From Candidatus Lindowiibacteriota bacterium (GTDB lineage Bacteria > Lindowbacteria > 2-12-FULL-62-27), in assembly GCA_023249255.1 (NCBI GenBank), contig JAHFCY010000151.1, positions 1 to 6,740 of the forward strand: a DNA stretch of 6,740 nt, given 5' to 3'. Both the position numbers and the translations under genes were made by a program. Shown piece after piece: positions 1 through 5,699 of this stretch. Position 1 is the stretch's first letter. Every line of letters begins with the position of its first letter. Under the pieces are notes generated by a model. That model was not told where the DNA came from and made no database searches. It saw only the letters and a program-made list of their open reading frames with translations.

Positions 1-1172
1 AGGGCGACGATTTCGTCGGCCGTGCGGAGGCGGGCGTCGGGAGAAACGTAGGTCAGATGCAGCCAGTTGTAGGAAGAATCCTTCCAGAGCGGGCCGTCCA
101 CGTCCTTGATCGCCTTGTCCCGGCGGTATCCAAGCCTCACCAGCTTTCGGAAATGCACGCGCATCCTGCGCAAATCTTCTGTCCATTTAAACTTCTCGCC
201 GGCGTCCTCCTCGAATTTCCGCCTGCCTTTGGGCGTGTGCGGTCCCATGGGACTCGCCCCGATACGTCCATCATTCCAAATGAGGAAGCAAATTTCTGAC
301 GGCGTCACAATCGATATGGCGTCAGGATTCGCAACGTCCGCTGTAAGTCCGCGGCGAATCAGTTCGCCGTACAGTTCCTTCAGCCATTCGTGGTCGAGAG
401 TCTGTATTTCGCGCTTCTTGCGGGGCTTCCTATCTCTCCCGGCTCTTCGGCGGCGAACATACTTGTAAATTTCCCGGTATTTCTTGTCCCAATCCCGTTC
501 GTCCGCCGGACGCAATTTGATCGCCCACTTGATGGCGACACGCGCCGAAGCCTTGCGGCCGAGTTTGAAGCACGTCAGGGCGAAATCGGCAAACATTTCT
601 GATGTGTGGGAATAATTTTCCAGAAACCACTCGTCATCGTCACTGAATCTCTTGAACAAATCCCCGTACGCGACCAACGCCTTATCGTATTCCTTGTTGT
701 TGTAATACGCCCACGCCAGATTGTGGTGAATTTGGATGTTTTGGGCATCGTTGCGATGCCCGCGTTCCAGCAGCGGTATGCCCAGAATGAAATCCTTTTT
801 CTGGTAGCAGTGAATGATCCCGAGATTGTTGTAGGCCCACGGATCATCCGGCGTGGCCTCAATCTGGCTGCGGTAACACTCAATGGCCTCGTCAAACCTG
901 CGCCGCTTTTCCAACAGGTATCCGAGATTCGTAAAAGCCCTCTTGCATTTCGGATCCGTGCGGATGGCCAGCCGGTAAAAGAAGATCGCACGATCGTATT
1001 TTCCGGCCATGTCATACGTCTCGCCGCATATGAGGAAACTTTCAGAATTTCCGGCGCTGATCGCGACCAGTTTTCTGGCCCGCTTCTGGGCATCGTCGAA
1101 CATGTCCATCTCCACATAGCCCTTCAATTCCTCCAAAAGCCGATGCCGTGCTGCGTTGATGTCGGAGGTCAT
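1..1172 (-). CDS. TPR-repeat protein with C-terminal extension (3' end outside window)
   Basis: The reading frame is open from an ATG at 1170-1172 to the window edge (390 codons seen, stop not reached). Residues about 10-225 are tetratricopeptide repeats, with typical stretches such as AFTNLGYLLEKRRRFDEAIE (80-99), DDPWAYNNLG (109-118) and IHHNLAWAYYNNKEYDKAL (148-166). TPR arrays are protein-binding scaffolds; no partner is named by the sequence. There is no signal peptide, so it is probably cytoplasmic. A strongly basic linker (about 239-255, VRRRRAGRDRKPRKKRE) leads into an unrecognised region of at least 135 residues rich in aromatic and charged residues (FLIWNDGRIG, 296-305). The first 236 or so residues align without gaps to the TPR protein at 3166-3903, which lacks the extension. 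The start lies 19 bases after the HAD stop and has only a weak upstream GGAAAG, so it may be translated by coupling. The TPR call is firm; the role is unknown. Confidence 0.85.
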   Translation of the reverse strand, partial: MTSDINAARHRLLEELKGYVEMDMFDDAQKRARKLVAISAGNSESFLICGETYDMAGKYDRAIFFYRLAIRTDPKCKRAFTNLGYLLEKRRRFDEAIECYRSQIEATPDDPWAYNNLGIIHCYQKKDFILGIPLLERGHRNDAQNIQIHHNLAWAYYNNKEYDKALVAYGDLFKRFSDDDEWFLENYSHTSEMFADFALTCFKLGRKASARVAIKWAIKLRPADERDWDKKYREIYKYVRRRRAGRDRKPRKKREIQTLDHEWLKELYGELIRRGLTADVANPDAISIVTPSEICFLIWNDGRIGASPMGPHTPKGRRKFEEDAGEKFKWTEDLRRMRVHFRKLVRLGYRRDKAIKDVDGPLWKDSSYNWLHLTYVSPDARLRTADEIVA

Positions 1173-1191
1173 GGCTCAGATATTCTTTCCA

Positions 1192-1722
1192 TCATCGCCC
1201 TCCATCCGTTTGGGTAATTGCTGATAGCAGGCTTGTTACCCTTTCAAGATCGTCCGGGTGGTTTCTTGTGTCCGCGTGAATCCATCTCTCAATCAAGTCA
1301 TGGCGTTTTAGAAAATCAATTTCAACAGCGAGTGGGCTGTCATCAATCCAGTAAAAATCTGCCGTCACGTCCAATGCTTCTGTTTTGAGGGTATTCCACT
1401 TCGCCGCTGCTATATTCTCCACGAGTCCCATTACATGGCTGTCCGCGTAGGGACCAAGAACTTTGCTCGCACCGGAAGAATCCCCGTTGCTGGTATGAGT
1501 CGACAGCCAAAAGCAGTTGAAATGTTTGATAGCCAATTCCAAAAATTCTTCGGCGTGGCGCGCCAACACGATAGCGGAATCACTGGGGTTTGCTTTTCCG
1601 AGCAGAACACCGTCGATATCGATGTACAGCCGCCGATTTGCTCTGCCCATCGACGTCCCAGTCCTGATGCATGATGCGTCAAGTTGCAATGTTTTGTCCT
1701 CCGTTCCCATTCCTTCATTCAT
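1192..1722 (-). CDS. Small HAD-superfamily hydrolase
   Basis: This is a compact HAD-like phosphatase or phosphotransferase of up to 176 residues. Motif I is the strand LYIDIDGVLL with the nucleophile Asp35 and acid/base Asp37. Motif II is FWLSTHTS (Ser74/Thr75). A candidate motif III lysine is Lys113 (KWNTLKTEAL), and motif IV is the acidic pair Asp127-Asp128 in FYWIDDSPLA. There is no sizeable cap domain. Substrate cannot be read from the sequence; HAD domains of this minimal type also occur in RNA-repair proteins, which is one possibility. It begins 12 bases after the nuclease gene stop and ends 19 bases before the next TPR gene, so the three are probably co-transcribed. The start is uncertain. 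The outermost ATG (1722) has no ribosome binding site, whereas an in-frame TTG at 1687-1689 has GGAGG at 1698-1702 with 8 bases of spacing, and an ATG at 1648-1650 begins just before the core fold. By hand-counted lines it is about 48% GC, lower than the DUF6745-like gene. Confidence 0.8.
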   Translation of the reverse strand: MNEGMGTEDKTLQLDASCIRTGTSMGRANRRLYIDIDGVLLGKANPSDSAIVLARHAEEFLELAIKHFNCFWLSTHTSNGDSSGASKVLGPYADSHVMGLVENIAAAKWNTLKTEALDVTADFYWIDDSPLAVEIDFLKRHDLIERWIHADTRNHPDDLERVTSLLSAITQTDGGR

Positions 1723-1734
1723 CTGTCAGCTATT

Positions 1735-2976
1735 TCAGTCTTCTCTGGCGGCCTCGAATGCATCACGTATGTAGCGATCTATCGCCGCGATCCAAGCATC
1801 CTCATGCTTTGGCAATAGATCCAAAAGCCGAGGCGTCTTTCCGTCAGTCGTCTTTAGGGTAGATTGACCGTCTCTCAAGTCGCGTACGAGTCCACCGGTG
1901 AGAGTCGCTAGAGTTTCGTTGTACTTCCGACCGATATCCGTCCGCTCCCACCAGGTCGACGGTGCGCTATCGAAATATCCGACTTTGTTGATGGTACCCA
2001 GATTTAAATCTCTTCCTTTAGGAGCCGTGTGTTTTAGATTCAAACCGCCTTGAAGTTCTGCACGCACTCCGAGTCCGTCCAATTTCGCTAGAAAGGACTT
2101 TAGAAGCGCTGGAGCTTTAGGCTCCTTTTGCCCCAGAATCTCATAAAACTCGTCCTCACCAATTCCAAATGATCGCTCGCGAGATGATTGGGCCGGTGTA
2201 ACTGGCGACTCGCGAATCGCAATGCGCTTCGTACCATCTGAGCCGTCTTCGATTAGCACAACACCTCGCTCGATTAGGGCCGTCTGAGCCAGTACCGAAG
2301 GTGCCACCACGCGAATTCCGGGTTGCGGAGTTTCATAGATTGCTAATTCCACCAACGCGAAAGTGAATCGGTGGCCAGCATGTGTCTGTAGCAACTCGGC
2401 TAAGGGAGCAAGATCTTCGCGGATCCCGTCGCCGACTACAGCCACGATTGCCCGACCACGCTTCAAATTTCGATTAACCGCATCGACGAACTCCGGCTCA
2501 TCAAGTGTCTCCTGATGCTGTTTCACAAGCTCATACATCGAACTGGGCAGACCCGGTTCAGATGATCTCGCGTGAAGAACGGCAGATTGCAGCTCCTCGT
2601 AATTAAGTCGAAATACTGCCGCGGCGTATTCCATCGCCTGCGCGACAACAGTACGCCGGGCTTCCGGATTCCGCCATAGTTTCGCTTCGACCAAGACCAA
2701 TCGGCCTTCGGTAGTAATGAAGATATTATCAAGCGAGCCCGATCGGCCCGCACCAAACGTAAGCCCAAGCTCCCGACAAAGAGGAATCAACTTTCCGAAG
2801 CCGGGTTCAATTTGCTCAATTGGGAGCACTTCCGGGTTTCGATATAATAGGGTTTGTAGCCAGGCCTCATCATAGCCATCGCCGCTGGCAGTCAACCGCA
2901 AGTCCGCACGACTTAGACTTCGGGTTTCCGCTGGTTTTTCGTTGATCCAAAGAATTGCTCCATCACGTCTAGCCAT
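1735..2976 (-). CDS. PD-(D/E)XK nuclease-like protein
   Basis: This 413-residue soluble protein carries a restriction-endonuclease-fold signature: Asp83 in GSLDNIFI, then the strand VLVEAKLW with Glu97 and Lys99, then Gln113 in QAMEYA. That D...ExK...QxxxYA order is what active PD-(D/E)XK nucleases use to bind metal and cut DNA or RNA. Glu37 in DEAWLQ could be the extra N-terminal acidic residue seen in some families. Residues 172-215 (RGRAIVAVVGDGIREDLAPL, then FTFALVELAIYE) look like a second alpha/beta part. Residues about 265-413 form an unrecognised C-terminal region with a Trp pair (TWWERTDIG, 341-349) that may bind target. The ATG is preceded by AGGGTGG at 2986-2992 with 9 bases of spacing. 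It follows the 189-base spacer and so is probably the first gene of its own unit, with the HAD gene 12 bases downstream. Sampled lines are about 50-55% GC. It may act in DNA repair or phage defence, but that is inference. Confidence 0.78.
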   Translation of the reverse strand: MARRDGAILWINEKPAETRSLSRADLRLTASGDGYDEAWLQTLLYRNPEVLPIEQIEPGFGKLIPLCRELGLTFGAGRSGSLDNIFITTEGRLVLVEAKLWRNPEARRTVVAQAMEYAAAVFRLNYEELQSAVLHARSSEPGLPSSMYELVKQHQETLDEPEFVDAVNRNLKRGRAIVAVVGDGIREDLAPLAELLQTHAGHRFTFALVELAIYETPQPGIRVVAPSVLAQTALIERGVVLIEDGSDGTKRIAIRESPVTPAQSSRERSFGIGEDEFYEILGQKEPKAPALLKSFLAKLDGLGVRAELQGGLNLKHTAPKGRDLNLGTINKVGYFDSAPSTWWERTDIGRKYNETLATLTGGLVRDLRDGQSTLKTTDGKTPRLLDLLPKHEDAWIAAIDRYIRDAFEAARED

Positions 2977-2985
2977 GTGTGTTTT

Positions 2986-3000
2986 CCACCCTGTTCTCCT
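2986..3000 (-). promoter_or_regulatory. Ribosome binding site region of the nuclease-like gene
   Basis: Reading the minus strand, AGGGTGG lies 9 bases before the ATG of the nuclease-like gene and supports that start. A second purine patch, AGGAG at 2996-3000, lies 19 bases upstream and is too far away to serve this ATG directly. Confidence 0.5.
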
Positions 3001-3023
3001 GGGACTAAAGTTTTATTTGAGCG

Positions 3024-3051
3024 AAAACTAAATACTCGATGCAACGCATCG
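3024..3051 (-). terminator. Possible weak terminator or attenuator hairpin
   Basis: On the minus strand the perfect repeat CGATGC-GTT-GCATCG is followed by AGTATTTAGTTTT, a tail rich in T. The stem is only 6 base pairs and the T run is interrupted, so this would be a weak terminator at best. It could end transcripts of the upstream DUF6745-TPR unit, or act as an attenuator in the leader of the nuclease-like gene. Confidence 0.28.
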
Positions 3052-3063
3052 GAGATATCGTCC

Positions 3064-3078
3064 AATGCCCTTGGCATT
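3064..3078. repeat. Perfect 6-3-6 inverted repeat (middle one)
   Basis: AATGCC and GGCATT flank a 3-base centre. If the candidate promoter at 3089-3115 is real, this hairpin lies at the very start of the transcript. It could be a protein-binding site or a 5' stabilising hairpin. Confidence 0.4.
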
Positions 3079-3088
3079 CTGGCCGAAG

Positions 3089-3115
3089 ATTATTCCTTTC
3101 CCAATGGGAAATCAA
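3089..3115 (-). promoter_or_regulatory. Candidate promoter with a palindrome in its spacer
   Basis: On the minus strand TTGATT (3110-3115) is followed after 15 bases by AATAAT (3089-3094). These match the sigma-70 consensus at 4 of 6 and 5 of 6 positions, with a spacer slightly short of the usual 16-18. The perfect palindrome TTTCCC-ATT-GGGAAA (3097-3111) fills that spacer and overlaps the -35 by two bases, the usual place for a repressor operator. The promoter would give a leader of roughly 105 bases before the nuclease-like ATG. The call rests on consensus matching by eye only. Confidence 0.3.
3097..3111. repeat. Perfect 6-3-6 inverted repeat (operator-like)
   Basis: TTTCCC and GGGAAA flank a 3-base centre, giving a 15-base palindrome between the candidate -35 and -10 elements. 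It is not followed by a T run in either direction, which argues against a terminator and for a protein-binding site. Confidence 0.4.
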
Positions 3116-3165
3116 CCTATGAATCGTTTCCACTGCTGTCCGGTGCTGAGTCAATGCGGACGAAA

Positions 3166-3903
3166 TTACCCCCTCGCCCCGGAAACCACGCGCTCGTGGA
3201 TCCTCCGATACTTCTGACCCCAATTCGTCCGATATTTCGGCCTCAATTTGACGGCCATTTCGATGGCTCGTTTGGCTGTGCCGCGCCGGTTCAACTTCAG
3301 ACAGGTCAGCGCGAAATCCGCGTAGATTTCCGACGTGTGGGAATACACCGACTTGATCCACTCCATGTATTGATCGATTAGATCCAATATTTCTCGATAG
3401 TTGCAAAACGCTTTTTCGTAGTCCCTGTTTTTGTAATAGGTCCAGGCGAGATTGTGATGGATCAGCACGTCCTCGGGTTCGATCCGATGCGCACGTTCGA
3501 GAAATGGAATGGCGGTGACGAAATCTTTTTTCCTGTAACAATGGATGACCCCGATATTGTGGCTGGCCCACGGATCGTCCGGTGTGGATTCGAGTTGTGT
3601 TGTATAACACGCAATCGCCTCATCATACCGTCCTTGTCTCTGGATCAAAAGGCCGAGATTCGTCCACGCATTCGGACATCTTGGGTCGGCTCGGACGACC
3701 TGCCGGTAATAGAATACCGCCTGTTCGTGCTTCCCGGCGTTGTCACAAGCATACGCGCACTCAAGGAATTTGGCCGTCTCGCCCGGGCCAAGCGCGGTCA
3801 ATTCATTTGCGCGTCGCGCCGCTTCGTCAAAATCCCCTGCCTCGACATGCGCCTTGACCGCTTCGAGAATCTCGCCTTTCACGGCTTCCGATGCCGGATC
3901 CAT
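3166..3903 (-). CDS. TPR-repeat protein (short paralog)
   Basis: This 245-residue tetratricopeptide-repeat protein is probably a cytoplasmic adaptor. The repeats run through residues about 12-225, with clear helices such as AWTNLGLLIQRQGRYDEAIA (79-98), DDPWASHNIG and IHHNLAWTYYKNRDYEKAF (148-166). It aligns without gaps to the protein at 1-1172; between residues 81 and 166 I count 51 of 86 identical positions. It stops at residue 245, where the paralog continues into a basic linker and a further domain. I chose the ATG at 3901-3903 because the paralog starts at the same aligned place, and because an earlier in-frame ATG (4041) would overlap the upstream 101-residue gene by over 100 bases. 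The gap from that gene is 25 bases, with no strong ribosome binding site, so translational coupling is likely. Its position after the DUF6745-like and small genes suggests it serves the same complex or pathway. Confidence 0.88.
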   Translation of the reverse strand: MDPASEAVKGEILEAVKAHVEAGDFDEAARRANELTALGPGETAKFLECAYACDNAGKHEQAVFYYRQVVRADPRCPNAWTNLGLLIQRQGRYDEAIACYTTQLESTPDDPWASHNIGVIHCYRKKDFVTAIPFLERAHRIEPEDVLIHHNLAWTYYKNRDYEKAFCNYREILDLIDQYMEWIKSVYSHTSEIYADFALTCLKLNRRGTAKRAIEMAVKLRPKYRTNWGQKYRRIHERVVSGARG

Positions 3904-3928
3904 TTCCGTTGTCCGCTTCTTTGCGGCG

Positions 3929-4234
3929 TCAGTCCGACACCGGGCGCACGGCCCCGGGCGTGTATTCGCGCTGTCGCCGGATACGATAGGTTCCTGGTAT
4001 GATCGTAATCGACGCGTGTTCCTCATGCACGATCGTCGCATCTGAACTTACCTCGGCGATGATGTCGCCGTCCGGAGCGTCATACAATGCGATGGCTCCC
4101 GCATCCATGAATCGATGAGAGTGCCCCGTCGCTTCGCCGATCGCCACCGTCAGATCGCCGTGCGGGCGAAGACCCTCGCTCGAAACCTCTGTCGTTGGAA
4201 TAATCAAAACATCGCCCTGTCTGTACTGTTCCAT
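3929..4234 (-). CDS. Small conserved partner of the DUF6745-like protein
   Basis: This 101-residue protein of mostly short beta-like segments opens with MEQYRQGDVLIIP and ends in GTYRIRRQREYTPGAVRPVS. From memory, a protein of this shape (GDVLI near the start, a GEATGHSH motif, a closing RQREYTP) is often found beside DUF6745 genes; this was not searched. GEATGHSH (Glu34, His38, His40) and HEEH (His70 to His73) resemble the two halves of a cupin-like metal site, but no enzyme activity can be assigned. It has no signal peptide or membrane segment. The start is well supported by GAGGAGGT at 4241-4248, 6 bases before the ATG. It lies 48 bases after the DUF6745-like gene and 25 bases before the TPR gene, consistent with one transcript. 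Confidence 0.85.
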   Translation of the reverse strand: MEQYRQGDVLIIPTTEVSSEGLRPHGDLTVAIGEATGHSHRFMDAGAIALYDAPDGDIIAEVSSDATIVHEEHASITIIPGTYRIRRQREYTPGAVRPVSD

Positions 4235-4240
4235 GATTCA

Positions 4241-4251
4241 ACCTCCTCGTT
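4241..4251 (-). promoter_or_regulatory. Strong ribosome binding site of the 101-residue gene
   Basis: The minus strand reads AACGAGGAGGT, 6 bases before the ATG. The same 11 bases with the same spacing recur at 6643-6653, after the other DUF6745-like gene. Confidence 0.75.
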
Positions 4252-4282
4252 GGATTCCGCCGGCCCGCAAGACGGCGTTGGA

Positions 4283-5677
4283 TCATGTTTCGGTCGTCGG
4301 CGAATAATCCTCCGGTTTGCAACCGAATGTCCACGCGGTTGCTTGGGCGCAGGTTGTCATTTCACCGCCGACCCTTTCCCAAAAATTCGTGTCCGCGTCG
4401 CTCCATCCGCTCTCCACACGTTCGGCTTCGCGCCGCCCCGGCGGAACGCGCAGGAAAACGTCCGCGTCCAATCCAAGCCGTCGTTTCGCCGGATCGACCA
4501 CGTGCAATACGACGGCCGGTTCGTCACGTTCCAGCCGAATACGGTAAAGTTTTCGCGGATTCCCCAGTCTGTCCACGTCCTGATCGATGGGTTCGGGACA
4601 ACACTCGCGGATGAACGCCGCCATACCCTTTCGAGCGATCATCAGCCGTCGGATCTCGACGTTGCGTTCCTTCAAAATCGTCTCGACGGTCAGTGTGTGC
4701 GGCGCGCAAATCGCCGCCGCTGGAACAATCATGCCGTGGTGACGGTACAATTCAAGACCGTCAGCGAGAACGGCGGCCGGACCGCTGTCCGAATGAAGCA
4801 TATTCCGGTCGTTTACGCGGATTTCTTTCGGCCGTTTCACGATGTACATCGTCCGCTCCAAGGCGAGAAACATCCAGCCGCCGCTTTCGTAAAACCGCCG
4901 CAGAAATCGGCTCTCCAAGCGGATTTTCTGCAAATCCGCTTGCTCCTCATGCGAGCAGTCGGTTTCCCACTCGGCATTCCGGGCGTCGAGAATCGAGAAC
5001 AGGATGTAATTGGCCATCAGCCGCACAACACCCTCATACTCGTAATCTGCCTGCGCCTGCTCAAAATCGTCGCGCAGGCTGGAAATGCCAGGCCTGTAAT
5101 TGAACCCCATTGCACGGGAGGTCTGTCGCAGAGCACGATTGACGGAATTAAACAGCGCGTTGCCGTGGGCGCCGTCAAAATAGTGACTGAATCCCGCGCG
5201 CAGCCGCCCGATATAGATCGACGTACGGAGCGAGTCCAATTGCCGGATGTCCGGACAGCGGTTTAGCTCATCGGTGACATATTTGCCGAGCGTCCTGATA
5301 TACGACCGACCGGTTCGGCAACCGTATTTTGAAACCATTAACCGAACCGGCGTACCGGTCAATTCAAAATCGTACAGTAAATTGAAATTGACCATCCGGA
5401 CCTGGTGGCATGCGGCTGAGGACTCGTTGGCACTTGTCGAGTTCGCTGGGCGATCTCTCGCACACATCCACCTTGCCGCTGTGGTGGCGATCATCGGGAC
5501 TCCGGGATGGGCGCAATATATGATATCCGCCGGCGGCCGAAGGCCGTGGATTTCGTAGAGATCAGCGGCGGCGTCAAATAGACCAACCGGATCGAAAACT
5601 GCGTCCGCAATCGTCTGTGTCCATTCCTCCGCCACGTCCGTGACGGTTTTTTTCTCCGGTCTTGTCAGCTTGTTCAT
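4283..5677 (-). CDS. DUF6745-like protein, full length
   Basis: This 464-residue protein is recognised as DUF6745-like mainly from its C-terminal half: MLHSDSGPAAVLADGLELYR (293-312), HHGMIVP, VETILKERNVEIRRLMIARK (331-350), KLYRIRL, VFLRVPP (407-413), and the closing AWTFGCKPEDYSPTTET. The molecular function of the family is not known to me. The N-terminal part (LTRPEKKTVTDVAEEWTQTI, then GLFDAAADLYEIHGLRPP) is a predicted helical segment. A low-complexity stretch lies at about 72-91. About 26 residues (414-439, including GWSDADTNFWERVGG) separate VPP from MTTCAQATAWTFG; my recollection is that these are usually adjacent, so this may be an insertion. It has no signal peptide or transmembrane segment. 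The start at 5677 has GAGGAG at 5685-5690 with 7 bases of spacing. It lies 22 bases after the phosphoesterase stop and 48 bases before the small partner gene. Sampled lines are 60-65% GC. Confidence 0.8.
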   Translation of the reverse strand: MNKLTRPEKKTVTDVAEEWTQTIADAVFDPVGLFDAAADLYEIHGLRPPADIIYCAHPGVPMIATTAARWMCARDRPANSTSANESSAACHQVRMVNFNLLYDFELTGTPVRLMVSKYGCRTGRSYIRTLGKYVTDELNRCPDIRQLDSLRTSIYIGRLRAGFSHYFDGAHGNALFNSVNRALRQTSRAMGFNYRPGISSLRDDFEQAQADYEYEGVVRLMANYILFSILDARNAEWETDCSHEEQADLQKIRLESRFLRRFYESGGWMFLALERTMYIVKRPKEIRVNDRNMLHSDSGPAAVLADGLELYRHHGMIVPAAAICAPHTLTVETILKERNVEIRRLMIARKGMAAFIRECCPEPIDQDVDRLGNPRKLYRIRLERDEPAVVLHVVDPAKRRLGLDADVFLRVPPGRREAERVESGWSDADTNFWERVGGEMTTCAQATAWTFGCKPEDYSPTTET

Positions 5678-5684
5678 CGAATAT

Positions 5685-5690
5685 CTCCTC
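5685..5690 (-). promoter_or_regulatory. Ribosome binding site deciding the DUF6745-like start
   Basis: GAGGAG lies 7 bases before the ATG at 5675-5677. A longer reading from an ATG at 5738-5740 would overlap the phosphoesterase 3' end and places this site inside the gene, so the shorter start is preferred. Confidence 0.7.
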
Positions 5691-5699
5691 TGTGACGGT

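Larger units (their letters stand above)
2977..3165 (-). other. AT-richer spacer with three 6-3-6 palindromes
   Basis: This is the only long gap in the window, between the TPR gene stop (3166) and the nuclease-like start (2976). Two 60-base lines in it count 40% and 45% GC, below the flanking genes. It holds three perfect inverted repeats, each with 6-base arms and a 3-base centre: 3037-3051, 3064-3078 and 3097-3111. I see no gene here. It probably holds the control region of the nuclease-HAD-TPR unit and possibly the end of the upstream unit. Confidence 0.6.

Noticed and set aside
575-1117. Minus-strand open frame of 180 codons inside the left TPR gene
   Set aside because: It is the wrong frame: rich in Trp, Arg and Thr with no TPR pattern, while the frame starting at 1172 gives clear repeats.
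606-1217. Plus-strand open frame of 203 codons
   Set aside because: It lies antisense to the TPR gene, whose repeat motifs are unmistakable in the other strand.
3097-3111. Intrinsic terminator at the operator-like palindrome
   Set aside because: No T run follows on either strand, and the 6-base stem alone is too weak.
3005-3610. Minus-strand open frame of 201 codons crossing the spacer
   Set aside because: It overlaps the short TPR gene out of frame and shows no protein-like pattern; the spacer appears non-coding.
3454-4002. Plus-strand open frame of 182 codons
   Set aside because: It is antisense to the short TPR gene. It resembles the plus-strand shadow at 606-1217 only because the two TPR genes are paralogs.
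3904-4041. Longer N-terminus for the short TPR protein
   Set aside because: It would overlap the well-supported 101-residue gene and has no counterpart in the paralog, which starts at the aligned ATG.
4115-5266. Long open frame on the plus strand (383 codons)
   Set aside because: It is antisense to the DUF6745-like gene and the small partner gene, has no recognisable motif, and its composition is that of a high-GC shadow frame.
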